Translations under genes and position numbers: made by a program
Shown here: in pieces, positions 17,265-26,240 of the stretch
Position numbering within the stretch: the first letter of the stretch is position 1
Layout: each line of letters opens with the position of its first letter
Notes under the pieces: generated by a model
The model's input: only the letters and a program-made list of their open reading frames with translations
What the model was told of the DNA's origin: nothing
Databases searched by the model: none
From: Algoriphagus yeomjeoni
GTDB lineage: Bacteria > Bacteroidota > Bacteroidia > Cytophagales > Cyclobacteriaceae
Direction: 5' to 3'
Assembly (NCBI RefSeq): GCF_003259505.1
Contig: NZ_QLLK01000006.1
Span: forward strand, 186,001-250,000
DNA: 64,000 nucleotides

Positions 17265-18347
17265 ATGTCTGAGTCCTCCAAAATTTCCTTTGAATACCTG
17301 AAAAGAACTCTTGTGTTTAAATTCGACGCAGGAACTTCAAGAGGTGTTTTGAAGACAAAGAATGTTTTTTGGATCAAAGCTTTTCACGTAAATACCCCAC
17401 AAGTTGTAGGCTGGGGTGAAGCTGCACCCTTAGTGAACTTAAGTTTAGATGATAGACCGGACTTTGAGGAAGTGCTCCAATCGACATTAAAACAAATCTC
17501 TCAGGTGAGCTGGAAGAAGGATGATTTGAGTATTTTAGATCAACTAGCTAACCTTATTCCTTTCGACCTTCCAAGTATTCGTTTTGGGTTGGAAACTGCG
17601 ATTCTTGATCTGAAGAATGGTGGGAAAAAGAAGATTCTTGGAAAGGATTTTCATAAAGGGAAAAAGGCCATCCCAATCAACGGGTTGATCTGGATGGGAA
17701 AGAAAGACTTTATGCTGGATCAAATCAAGGAAAAGCTTGAGCAAGGATTTGATTGCATCAAAATGAAAATTGGAGCTATTGATTTTCAGCAGGAATTGGA
17801 TCTGCTTTCTTATATCAGAGAGCGCTTTTCAAAAAATCAGATAACCCTACGCGTAGATGCAAATGGAGCATTTTCAGCAACAGATGCATTGTCAAAACTA
17901 AAGGAATTGGCCAATTATGACTTGCATAGCATTGAGCAACCAATCTCAGCTGGAAATTGGGATACAATGAAACAACTTTGCGAAGCAACTCCGCTGCCTA
18001 TCGCCCTAGATGAGGAACTGATTGGTGTGAAAAATAAGGCTGGACTCCTAGATGCAATTCAGCCTCAGCATATCATCTTAAAACCAACTTTGCTTGGTGG
18101 AATTCTAGAAACCAAAGAATGGATATCCCACGCTGAGGACCGTAATATTGGCTGGTGGATGACATCAGCACTAGAAAGTAACATCGGCCTAAATGCTATC
18201 TCCCAGCTTGCGGACGAGTTGGATGCATCAATTCCCCAAGGTTTGGGCACTGGCAAATTATACCAGAATAATCTTGATTCCCCCCTGGAAATCAAAGAAG
18301 GTCAGATACACTACAGTTCACAGATTCCTTGGGAACAACCTTCCTAG
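17265..18347 (+). CDS. menC: o-succinylbenzoate synthase (enolase superfamily)
   Basis: A 360-residue enolase-superfamily protein. The catalytic set of the muconate-lactonising/OSBS subgroup is complete: Lys166 and Lys168 in CIKMKIG, metal ligands Asp198 (RVDANGA), Glu224 (SIEQP) and Asp249 (ALDEEL), and Lys273 in LKPTLLGG. It dehydrates SHCHC to o-succinylbenzoate in menaquinone synthesis. The LKPTLLGG segment and N-terminal layout fit Bacteroidota MenC better than dipeptide epimerase, though enolase relatives can be promiscuous. No other men genes lie within the window. Its last 4 bases overlap the convergent lactonase gene. Confidence 0.85.
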   Translation: MSESSKISFEYLKRTLVFKFDAGTSRGVLKTKNVFWIKAFHVNTPQVVGWGEAAPLVNLSLDDRPDFEEVLQSTLKQISQVSWKKDDLSILDQLANLIPFDLPSIRFGLETAILDLKNGGKKKILGKDFHKGKKAIPINGLIWMGKKDFMLDQIKEKLEQGFDCIKMKIGAIDFQQELDLLSYIRERFSKNQITLRVDANGAFSATDALSKLKELANYDLHSIEQPISAGNWDTMKQLCEATPLPIALDEELIGVKNKAGLLDAIQPQHIILKPTLLGGILETKEWISHAEDRNIGWWMTSALESNIGLNAISQLADELDASIPQGLGTGKLYQNNLDSPLEIKEGQIHYSSQIPWEQPS

Positions 18348-19483
18348 TCTTCAAGTCTGAATAGATAAACAGGGCTATGGACGCTTACTTTCCAATCTGT
18401 CTGCGTGAGCATTCCAGTTTCGACATCTCTTTCAAAAACAATGATGTCATCACTTGCTTGATGTGCAGCGAGAAGATATTTCCCATCAGAAGTGAGATTG
18501 AAATTTCTTGGCATGATCCCTCCGGAAGAAATCTGCTGAGTGAATTCATATTCTCCTGAAGTATTTTTGCTGATCACTGAGATTGTATTTGCATCCCCTC
18601 GGTTTGAGACATAAATGTTTTTTCCGTCAGGAGAAAGCCGAACCTCTGCAGCTCCAACACCACCAGTAAAACCTTCTGATAGTAAAGAGATTCTTTGCTT
18701 TGGGCTGATGTTTCCTTCATCAAAACTTAAGATTTCCAAGGCTGCCGCCATCTCTTGGACCAACATGATTTCTTTGCCATCTGCAGAAAATACCAAGTGC
18801 CTAGGCCCATCCCCAGGAGTTACTTTATAGGTGTTGTTTAAAGTCAAAGGCTTGGGAGAATTTGCATCAAAATCATAAACGTATACCTCATCAGTTCCTA
18901 GGTCTGCCACTAGAAGGTACTTGCCATCTGGGCTAAAAACTGTGCTGTGTACATGAGGAGAGCTTTGCCTTCCTTTATTGACACTGCTTCCTTTGTGCTG
19001 TATTGTCTGCAGATGGGTGAGCGCTGCGTTTTCACTGATTTTATAAGCACTTAAACTTCCGCCACTGTAATTGGCTACTGTTAGATAGTCTTCTTCGGGA
19101 GAAAGAGCTAGATAGCAGGGATGGTCTCCAAAACTTGGTAACTCACTCAATTTGGTAAGTTTATCTGTTTGAATAGAACGATCCAAACTGATAATGTTTC
19201 CGCCAGGAACGTTGCTTATTTCTTCTAAAGTGTAGACTTTATCACCTGATGAATTTGCCAGTACAAAGGAAGGATTTTGAATCCCTGGATAGATTGTTCT
19301 GATTTCTAATTTATTTTCCGAAGGAGTAAAATCAAGTTGATTGAGTCCCTGAGTCTCTTCATCAGTATATGTGCCAACCAAAAAAGTATAAGTAGTAGGA
19401 GTGGTGTTCATTTCTGTTGATTTTTCTGGAGAGCAGGCAAAAGTTGCAGCTAAGATTCCCGCAAGGAAAAGGTTTTTATTCAT
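18344..19483 (-). CDS. lactonase-family beta-propeller lipoprotein
   Basis: About 379 residues from the chosen ATG at 19483; an ATG seven codons earlier is possible but would spoil the signal peptide. The N-terminus MNKNLFLAGILAATFAC is a lipoprotein signal with a lax lipobox. The rest is a seven-bladed propeller of the 6-phosphogluconolactonase (YbhE/Pgl-like) family, with repeats such as YLTVANYSGGSLSAYKI, HVHSTVFSPDGKYLLVADLGTDEVYVYDFD and GPRHLVFSADGKEI. Export to the envelope makes a pentose-phosphate role unlikely, and a sugar lactone or unknown substrate is more plausible. Confidence 0.85.
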   Translation of the reverse strand: MNKNLFLAGILAATFACSPEKSTEMNTTPTTYTFLVGTYTDEETQGLNQLDFTPSENKLEIRTIYPGIQNPSFVLANSSGDKVYTLEEISNVPGGNIISLDRSIQTDKLTKLSELPSFGDHPCYLALSPEEDYLTVANYSGGSLSAYKISENAALTHLQTIQHKGSSVNKGRQSSPHVHSTVFSPDGKYLLVADLGTDEVYVYDFDANSPKPLTLNNTYKVTPGDGPRHLVFSADGKEIMLVQEMAAALEILSFDEGNISPKQRISLLSEGFTGGVGAAEVRLSPDGKNIYVSNRGDANTISVISKNTSGEYEFTQQISSGGIMPRNFNLTSDGKYLLAAHQASDDIIVFERDVETGMLTQTDWKVSVHSPVYLFRLED

Positions 19484-19748
19484 GTGTTTAAAACTTCTTA
19501 TCATTGGTCACAGCAAATCGTGTATAGTAAATAATTATTCCAATTTGTAACTTAAGACTCATGTTCGATTTCAGAATAGAAAGGTATTGAATTATCTCAA
19601 CTCCTGAAATTATAATATTGGTGTAAAAACACTTGTTTATTTGAAAAAAAGGAAGAAAATGAGATTATTTATTAATGAATAGTTAATAGTTATTTCAGTT
19701 TTTAGAATTTTTACTAATTTGCTTAACCATTAAAACGGAAGATGTATA

Positions 19749-22283
19749 ATGTATAAAACCTATGATACCCAAGTAGCCAAGCGCTTCACCATTTACAACA
19801 GTTTGTTTTTAGATCTTCCCTTCAATGACATCTACCGCACCGGAACTTTACTTCCGATTTTAGGCACAGCATGTCAGGATGGTTTCCAAAAGGGATTGAC
19901 TCCCAAGGAAATTATTGCAGGGTTTTTCGATGAATTGATGCCAGAATCTACACCTGAGCAGCAATCCGACTTGCTTTTCCAGATGATTCAGTATGTGGAG
20001 CGACAAGTCGTTTTGTTTGACTCGATTGAGGATGCTGCGTATGAGAAAATCCATGACCTAAAAGGAAAAGGAACGGTCAAAGCTTTGATAGACCGTACGG
20101 ATAATGACAATAAGCGGACAGAGCTAATTGAAAAGTTGAAGACATTCTCGGTTAGGCTCACGCTGACGGCTCACCCTACACAATTTTATCCTGGTAATGT
20201 CCTAGCGATCATCACCGATCTGGAAAATGCTATCCGCACCGATGATCTCGGTAAAATAAATTCACTTTTGCAGCAATTAGGGAAAACAGGATTTACCAAG
20301 CGCGAAAAACCTACCCCTTACGATGAAGCAGTTAGCTTGATCTGGTTCCTTGAAAACATATTCTACGAGAGCATTTCGGACATCATGGTTCGCTTACTCG
20401 GATCCTTGGATATCCCACTTCACGATTGGGAAAACCCAGGCTTGCTCAAAGTCGGTTTTTGGCCAGGAGGAGACCGTGATGGCAATCCATTTGTCACGCA
20501 TACCATCACAAAACAAGTGGCGGCACGCTTGAAAAAGTGGGTGCTAAAGTGTTATTACAAAGACGTGCGGAAGGTTCGTAGAAGGTTGACCTTTAAGCAT
20601 GTAGAAGAGATATTAATCAACATTGAGCGTGGTCTTTACTCCACGTTGTTTGAGAATAATCCGGTTTATCAAACCAAAGATCAGTTGCTGGCAGATTTGC
20701 TGTCTGCCCGGGAAGGTTTGATCAAATACCATGAAGGGTTGTTCCTTGCAGAATTGGATCAGTTTATTCTTAAAGTTAAAATTTTTGGATTCCACTTTGC
20801 TTGCATGGATATGCGTCAGGATAGCCGTAAGCATGACACTTTGATTGAAGAGATTTTCCAACTGCAGGGCAAAGAACTTAAGGGAACTGAAGATGAGCAG
20901 ATTGCTCATATTATGAGCCTAACCGAGCTTCCTGAAATTGCTTCATTCCAAGATCCGTTTAATCGGGAGATGCTGGAGTCTATGGGGGTAATTGATTCTA
21001 TCCAGCAGGAAAGCGGAGAGGAGATCATGAACCGATACATTATCTCCAATTGTCAATCTCGTAAGCATTTGCTGGAAGTTTTTAAACTGAATCAATTGTG
21101 TCTGGGCAAAGACAAGGAAAATATGCCATTGGATATTGTGCCATTATTTGAGACGATTGATGATTTGGCGGAAGCGCCGGGAATCATGAGCAGTCTTTAT
21201 AACATGCCTGAGTATAAAAAGCATTTGGCATTCAGAGGTAATAAACAGACAATCATGCTTGGCTTCTCTGACGGGACTAAGGATGGTGGATATCTTCAGG
21301 CTAACTGGTCCATTTTGAGAGCAAAAGAGGAGATGACCAGAGTATCTAGAGAGAATGGAATCGAAGTTGTGTTTTTCGACGGTAGAGGTGGACCTCCTGC
21401 ACGAGGTGGTGGAAATATGCATAATTTCTATGCTTCCCTAGGTGAGAAGGTGGAGAACTCTGAGATTCAGGTTACGATCCAAGGTCAGACGATTTCTGCG
21501 AACTACGGCAAGCAAGCTTCTTGTACCTATAACTTTGAGCAATTGCTCAGTGCAGGGCTGGAAAATCACTTATATGGTGGTGCTGACAAGAATCTAAATA
21601 CAGAACAGCGTGCTTTGATCGACGAGTTAGCTGGCGAGGCTTATGAGTCCTATAAAAAATTCAAGAGTCATCCGAAGTTCGTTCCATACCTAGAGTATGT
21701 GACTCCGCTAAAGTATTTCGGAATGACCAATATTGGCTCCAGACCATTAAAAAGAGGCAAGGGCGAAGGTTTGAAATTTGAAGACCTTCGTGCTATTCCT
21801 TTCGTAGGTTCATGGGCGCAAATGAAGCAGAATATTCCTGGTTTCTATGGGGTAGGAGCTGCAGTTGAAGTATTGGAAAAGAAAGGGAAGCTGGGTGATT
21901 TGAAAGAACTATATAATAACAGTCTTTTCTTCAGAGCACTTCTTGGGAATTCGATGCAGTCGCTGACCAAGTGTTTCTATCCGGCTACTGCTTATTTGAA
22001 GCAGGATGAGAACTATGGGGAATTCTGGGAGATCATGTATGATGAATACTTACGATCTATAGAAAAGCTCAAAGAAGTGTCTTCCATGGACGAATTGATG
22101 GGAGATAATAAAGTGATCAAAAAGTCAATTGAAATTCGTGAACGTATTGTTTTGCCACTCATTACTGTGCAGCAATATGCGATTCAGAAAATCCTAGAAA
22201 CCGGTAAAACCACGGAAGTGCTTCAGAAATTGATTTTGAGAAGTATGTTTGGGATCATCAATGCGGCTAGAAACGCTGCATAA
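19749..22283 (+). CDS. ppc: phosphoenolpyruvate carboxylase
   Basis: An 844-residue PEP carboxylase converting PEP and bicarbonate to oxaloacetate, the main anaplerotic reaction. Conserved motifs are present: LTLTAHPTQF with the catalytic His, GFWPGGDRDGNPFVT, the phosphate-binding GRGGPPARGGG loop, and LGNSMQSLTK towards the C-terminus. The loop reads FFDGRGGPPARGGG rather than the enterobacterial FHGRGG; from memory this is the usual Bacteroidota form. Bicarbonate supplied by DabAB would feed it (inference). It stands alone between a divergent lactonase gene and its own terminator. Confidence 0.97.
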   Translation: MYKTYDTQVAKRFTIYNSLFLDLPFNDIYRTGTLLPILGTACQDGFQKGLTPKEIIAGFFDELMPESTPEQQSDLLFQMIQYVERQVVLFDSIEDAAYEKIHDLKGKGTVKALIDRTDNDNKRTELIEKLKTFSVRLTLTAHPTQFYPGNVLAIITDLENAIRTDDLGKINSLLQQLGKTGFTKREKPTPYDEAVSLIWFLENIFYESISDIMVRLLGSLDIPLHDWENPGLLKVGFWPGGDRDGNPFVTHTITKQVAARLKKWVLKCYYKDVRKVRRRLTFKHVEEILINIERGLYSTLFENNPVYQTKDQLLADLLSAREGLIKYHEGLFLAELDQFILKVKIFGFHFACMDMRQDSRKHDTLIEEIFQLQGKELKGTEDEQIAHIMSLTELPEIASFQDPFNREMLESMGVIDSIQQESGEEIMNRYIISNCQSRKHLLEVFKLNQLCLGKDKENMPLDIVPLFETIDDLAEAPGIMSSLYNMPEYKKHLAFRGNKQTIMLGFSDGTKDGGYLQANWSILRAKEEMTRVSRENGIEVVFFDGRGGPPARGGGNMHNFYASLGEKVENSEIQVTIQGQTISANYGKQASCTYNFEQLLSAGLENHLYGGADKNLNTEQRALIDELAGEAYESYKKFKSHPKFVPYLEYVTPLKYFGMTNIGSRPLKRGKGEGLKFEDLRAIPFVGSWAQMKQNIPGFYGVGAAVEVLEKKGKLGDLKELYNNSLFFRALLGNSMQSLTKCFYPATAYLKQDENYGEFWEIMYDEYLRSIEKLKEVSSMDELMGDNKVIKKSIEIRERIVLPLITVQQYAIQKILETGKTTEVLQKLILRSMFGIINAARNAA

Positions 22284-22300
22284 GTTTCACTCACTTTAAT

Positions 22301-22340
22301 ATAAAAGCCCTTTTGAATTTTATTTCAATTGGGCTTTTTT
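22301..22340 (+). terminator. terminator after ppc
   Basis: An AAAAGCCC/GGGCTTTT stem with an AT-rich 20-base loop ends in six T residues, starting about 20 bases after the ppc stop. Confidence 0.8.
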
Positions 22341-22346
22341 AATTTT

Positions 22347-22380
22347 AACCACAGTGTTCACAGAGGTTTACGCTGTGGGC
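22347..22380. repeat. dispersed repeat of the AACCAC-GGAG-TTCAC-GGAGG type, copy 1
   Basis: This stretch (AACCACAGTGTTCACAGAGG, then TTTACGCTGTGGGC) is closely similar to 26115-26148 and more distantly to 30813-30846. All three are between genes. From memory, comparable sequences are scattered through many bacterial genomes; function unknown. Confidence 0.6.
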
Positions 22381-22398
22381 AAGGTTTATTTTTTCAAT

Positions 22399-22424
22399 CT
22401 TTGAGATTTTCAAAATCTCGAAGG
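22399..22424. repeat. palindrome CTTTGAGATTTT-C-AAAATCTCGAAGG
   Basis: An almost perfect 12-bp inverted repeat with a single-base centre. No T tract follows, so it is not a typical terminator; it resembles the small intergenic palindromes dispersed in Bacteroidota genomes. Confidence 0.5.
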
Positions 22425-22542
22425 GTTTGTGTGTTATAGTAATAACTGTTCACGTGCTTTTCTTGACTTCTAGTTATTAAGATAAAATTCAGAATTAAAC
22501 GTCTGCAACTTTCAAAGTCTGGAAAATAAGTGTTAACAGACT

Positions 22543-22872
22543 TTATTTTTTCATGTAAAACGCCATTCCTATTCTCTCAATATGTTCTATTAGCCCTTTG
22601 TTATCAATACGATCAAAAAGAGAGAGGTCTATTTGGTAGGGCAAAAGCAAATCGTCCAGCTCATTGTCAATCTGAAGCTGCTCCGAAAAAGATAAACCCT
22701 TTCCTTGCAAGGTTAGATCAATATCAGAATTAGGGCGGTAGGTGCCCAGAGCTCTTGATCCATAGAGTATAGCTTTTTGAATTTTGGGATGATTTCGAAA
22801 TACATTATGCATTTTTTCGATAGTCTCTCCCGACAGTCCGAAATCGTTACTCGTTTCTAGCTTTGAGCTCAT
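22543..22872 (-). CDS. mntA: MntA-like nucleotidyltransferase antitoxin
   Basis: A 109-residue minimal nucleotidyltransferase. The defining GSX10DXD motif is exact: Gly38-Ser39, then Asp50 and Asp52 in YGSRALGTYRPNSDIDL. Members of this family paired with HEPN proteins inactivate the toxin by adding AMP to a conserved Tyr. The gene overlaps the 3' end of the HEPN gene by 26 bases, which means tight co-expression. The third acidic residue is probably in YQIDLSLFD. Alternative: a HI0073-type nucleotidyltransferase pair of unknown role. Confidence 0.88.
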   Translation of the reverse strand: MSSKLETSNDFGLSGETIEKMHNVFRNHPKIQKAILYGSRALGTYRPNSDIDLTLQGKGLSFSEQLQIDNELDDLLLPYQIDLSLFDRIDNKGLIEHIERIGMAFYMKK

Positions 22873-23266
22873 ACATTTTTTCTTCCAGTTTTCTGAAAAG
22901 TTGATGATAATTTTCTATGATTTTGGATGAAATCTCTTCTGCAATCCCTTCATTGTACGTATGGGATGACTGATTTCGACTTTTAATCATTTCCATCCAA
23001 TTCTCTCCATCAGAAATCAATCCTAAACGAAAGGCTTCTCTTGTGGCATCGCGAGAGCCAGTTATTGAAGAATTACCTTGATAAATCAAATAGTCTTTAA
23101 GTAAATTCCAAGACAGCTCATGAGTAAACTCAAAAGCTTGGATAAGTCCCTGTTCTTCCAAATCGCTTAACTCTCTTTCTTTTGATAGAGTTACAGCCTT
23201 CTCTAGTTGACCAAGAGCTTTCGAATAATTTTCCAGTCGCTGATGCCATCGCGTGTCTTGTTCCAT
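22847..23266 (-). CDS. hepT: HepT-like HEPN toxin (HI0074 family)
   Basis: A 139-residue all-helical HEPN protein of the nucleotidyltransferase-substrate-binding (HI0074) family. The RX4HXY motif is intact: Arg97, His102 and Tyr104 in KSRNQSSHTYNE. The Arg and His form the RNase site in HEPN toxins, and the Tyr is the residue AMPylated by MntA in studied pairs. It is encoded first, with the antitoxin overlapping its end. It lies between ppc and valS, a housekeeping neighbourhood, consistent with a mobile small module. Both genes look intact. Confidence 0.87.
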   Translation of the reverse strand: MEQDTRWHQRLENYSKALGQLEKAVTLSKERELSDLEEQGLIQAFEFTHELSWNLLKDYLIYQGNSSITGSRDATREAFRLGLISDGENWMEMIKSRNQSSHTYNEGIAEEISSKIIENYHQLFRKLEEKMYELKARNE

Positions 23267-23311
23267 CTCGTCAATTTAACCCAAAAAGTTTCCTTTCACC
23301 AAAAGGACATT

Positions 23312-23345
23312 AAAAAAACCGAAGACTTTAACAGTCTCCGGTTTT
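23312..23345 (-). terminator. terminator after valS
   Basis: On the minus strand a long stem (AAAACCG-GAGACT against AGTCT-TCGGTTTT, one mismatch) is followed by seven T residues, about 60 bases after the valS stop. Confidence 0.8.
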
Positions 23346-23403
23346 GTAATTACTTTCTAATTATTCAGGAAGTCCTCTGCGCCTTATGGGGAATATTATC
23401 ACC

Positions 23404-26037
23404 TTACCCCAACTTCGCCAAACTCTCTTCCAAAGCCTTAATCTTGGCTTCGGCATCAGCTTGTTTCTTGCGCTCCATTTCTATCACCTGTGCAGGTGCC
23501 CCAGCGACAAATCGCTCATTGCTGAGTTTTTTCATGACAGAATTCAGGAAGCCTTTCGTATAGTCGATCTCTTTCTGAATATTCTCTTTTTCCTCCTCCA
23601 CGTTTATGGAATCTCCCATCGGGATGAAGCACTCGTCAGACTTCACCACAAAGCTGATCGCATTTTCTACCTTTTCACCAAAGTTCAGTGAAGATAGATT
23701 CGCCAGCTTATTTAAGACAGCTGAGAATCGTCCGTATAATGCTTCATTTTTAGCATTGATAGTTAGATCCAACGTTTCTTTAGGTGACATTCCTTTAGAA
23801 GCGCGTAGGTTTCTCACTTGAGAAACTACCTCAAACACCTGATTTGCTTCTTCGATGATCTTGCTGTCAAATCCTTTTTCCGTAGGCCAAGAAGCCAAGA
23901 TCAAAGATTCTTCCACGGATCTTTGGTTGATTTGGTGCCAAAGTTCCTCTGAGATAAACGGCATAAATGGATGCAAAATCTTCAGGATATCTTCGAAAAG
24001 AGCAATTGTCTTATCGTAAGTTTCCTGATCGATAGGATGCTGGTATTCCGGCTTGATCATCTCCAGGTACCAAGAGCAGAAGTCACCCCATACCAACTTG
24101 TAAGTGGTCATCAAGGCATCAGAAATTCTAATTTTCTCATAATGCTCATTGATTTCTACCAATGCCTGATTGAAGCGATTTTCAAACCACTCAATGCTTG
24201 AAGCATTTGCAGAACCATCCAAACTTGGATCGATTTCCCAGCCTTTTACCAGTCGGAAGGCATTCCAGATTTTATTGGCGAAGTTTCTCCCTTGCTCCAC
24301 TAACTTATCGTCGTATGGTAAATCATTTCCGGCAGGAGAGGAGAAAAGCATTCCTGTACGGACACCGTCAGCGCCATTTTGGGCGATCAAGTCCAAAGGA
24401 TCAGGTGAGTTGCCCAGGGATTTAGACATTTTCCTACCCAATTTATCACGGACGATACCTGTGAGATACACGTTTTTAAAAGGTTTCTCGCCCATGTATT
24501 CGTAGCCAGCAATGATCATTCTCGCCACCCAGAAGAATAGGATCTCCGGAGCAGTCACCAAGTCATTAGTTGGGTAGTAATATTTCAATTCCTCATTTGG
24601 CTTTCCAGTAGTGAAAACCTCAGGATCAAAAACCGAAATAGGCCAAAGCCAAGAGCTAAACCAAGTATCCAATACATCCTCGTCTTGCTGTAAATCAGCT
24701 AAAGTAAACGTGCCTTCAAATTGTTCATTCGCAAGCTGCAGGGCTTCCTCAGCAGTTTTAGCCACTACAAATTCACCGTTTGGAAGATGATAGGCTGGAA
24801 TTCTATGTCCCCACCACAGTTGACGGGAAATGCACCAATCGCGAACGTTGTCCATCCAAGCACGGTACATGTTCTTGAACTTTGGCGGATACAATTGGAT
24901 GATGTCTTCCATCACAGCCTTCTGAGCAGGCCTGGTGATCTCGTCCATTTTCAGAAACCACTGCAAGGAAAGCTTTGGCTCGACTACCGCATCGGTTCGT
25001 TCGGAGTGACCTACATTGGATTTGTAGTCTTCGATTTTATCCAGTTGATCTACTTCCTTCAGTTTCTTGGCGATCATTTTTCTAGCGACAAAGCGGTCTT
25101 CGCCCACCAGAATCTGCGCTTTTTCATTCAAAGTTCCGTCATCATTTAAGATGTCGATCACGTCTAATTTATGCTTTAGACCAAGTTCGTAGTCATTGAT
25201 ATCGTGCGCTGGAGTTACTTTCAAACAGCCTGTACCAAACTCCATATCCACGTACTCATCTTCGATGATTGGTATGGCTTTGTTGATCAGAGGGACGATA
25301 GCTTTTTTGCCTTTGAGATGCGTAAATCTCGGGTCATTTGGATTGATACAGATCGCAGAATCCGCCATGATCGTCTCAGGACGCGTGGTGGCGATGGTCA
25401 AAAATTTATCCTTGGAACCTTCGATTTGATACTTTACATAATAGAGCTTCGAAGCAATTTCCTTCGTGATCACCTCGTCATCAGAAAGTGCAGTCTTTCC
25501 TTTCGGATCCCAGTTGACCATGCGGATACCGCGGTAGATTTTACCTTTTTTATGCAAATCCACAAAAACAGAAATCACGGCATCGCTCAAACCTGCATCC
25601 ATTGTAAAAGCTGTACGATCCCAGTCACAGGAAGCCCCCAGTTTTTTCAACTGATCCAAAATAATTCCTCCGTATTTTTCCTTCCATTCCCAGGCATGCT
25701 CTAGGAATTTCTCTCGGGTGAGCGATTTTTTATCTATTCCTTGCTCTTTCAGCAGGTTTACTACTTTGGTTTCAGTCGCGATCGAAGCATGATCTGTTCC
25801 GGGAACCCAAAGCGCATTTTTGCCTTGCATTCTGGCGCGACGGATTAATACATCCTGAATGGTATTGTTCAGCATATGCCCCATGTGGAGGACGCCCGTG
25901 ACGTTTGGTGGCGGCATGGTGATCACATAAGGTTCCTTGTTTGGATCTACTTTCGATGAAAAAAGCTTGTGCTCCATCCAGTAGGCATACCACTTGGCTT
26001 CGGTAGCTGCTGGATCGTATTTGCTGGCAATAGACAT
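23404..26037 (-). CDS. valS: valyl-tRNA synthetase
   Basis: An 877-residue class I aminoacyl-tRNA synthetase charging tRNA-Val. It has the HIGH motif as HMGH (residues 51-54, in PPPNVTGVLHMGHMLN), the KMSKS loop as RKMSKSLGNSPDPLD, a large editing domain (TTRPETIMAD, GTGCLKVTPAHDINDYE), an anticodon-binding domain and the C-terminal coiled-coil arm typical of ValRS (EEEKENIQKEIDYTKGFL...LSNERFVAGAP). Length is normal. It is a single-gene unit with its own terminator. Confidence 0.97.
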   Translation of the reverse strand: MSIASKYDPAATEAKWYAYWMEHKLFSSKVDPNKEPYVITMPPPNVTGVLHMGHMLNNTIQDVLIRRARMQGKNALWVPGTDHASIATETKVVNLLKEQGIDKKSLTREKFLEHAWEWKEKYGGIILDQLKKLGASCDWDRTAFTMDAGLSDAVISVFVDLHKKGKIYRGIRMVNWDPKGKTALSDDEVITKEIASKLYYVKYQIEGSKDKFLTIATTRPETIMADSAICINPNDPRFTHLKGKKAIVPLINKAIPIIEDEYVDMEFGTGCLKVTPAHDINDYELGLKHKLDVIDILNDDGTLNEKAQILVGEDRFVARKMIAKKLKEVDQLDKIEDYKSNVGHSERTDAVVEPKLSLQWFLKMDEITRPAQKAVMEDIIQLYPPKFKNMYRAWMDNVRDWCISRQLWWGHRIPAYHLPNGEFVVAKTAEEALQLANEQFEGTFTLADLQQDEDVLDTWFSSWLWPISVFDPEVFTTGKPNEELKYYYPTNDLVTAPEILFFWVARMIIAGYEYMGEKPFKNVYLTGIVRDKLGRKMSKSLGNSPDPLDLIAQNGADGVRTGMLFSSPAGNDLPYDDKLVEQGRNFANKIWNAFRLVKGWEIDPSLDGSANASSIEWFENRFNQALVEINEHYEKIRISDALMTTYKLVWGDFCSWYLEMIKPEYQHPIDQETYDKTIALFEDILKILHPFMPFISEELWHQINQRSVEESLILASWPTEKGFDSKIIEEANQVFEVVSQVRNLRASKGMSPKETLDLTINAKNEALYGRFSAVLNKLANLSSLNFGEKVENAISFVVKSDECFIPMGDSINVEEEKENIQKEIDYTKGFLNSVMKKLSNERFVAGAPAQVIEMERKKQADAEAKIKALEESLAKLG

Positions 26038-26114
26038 ATTCGGATGATTATTTAGAGGGGCAAAAATAGGAAAAAAGCCTATTTCGGAGGCATGAATTGA
26101 TGATTCCTTTTTTT

Positions 26115-26148
26115 AACCACGGAGTTCACGGAGGTTTCGCTGAGGGCG
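26115..26148. repeat. dispersed repeat of the AACCAC-GGAG-TTCAC-GGAGG type, copy 2
   Basis: AACCACGGAGTTCACGGAGG followed by TTTCGCTGAGGGC, matching copy 1 at most positions, in the gap between valS and the DUF4143 gene and in the same orientation. Confidence 0.6.
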
Positions 26149-26240
26149 CGGTTCATGATTTCACTTAAAATTGCGCTTTACGTTTGTAGTAATCATTGTT
26201 GTTCTACTCCTGCAAAAGCGAGTCAATCGGGCTTAGTTAC

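Noticed and set aside
25204-25704. 166-codon frame antisense to valS
   Set aside because: It lies entirely opposite a certain valyl-tRNA synthetase gene and shows no family match.
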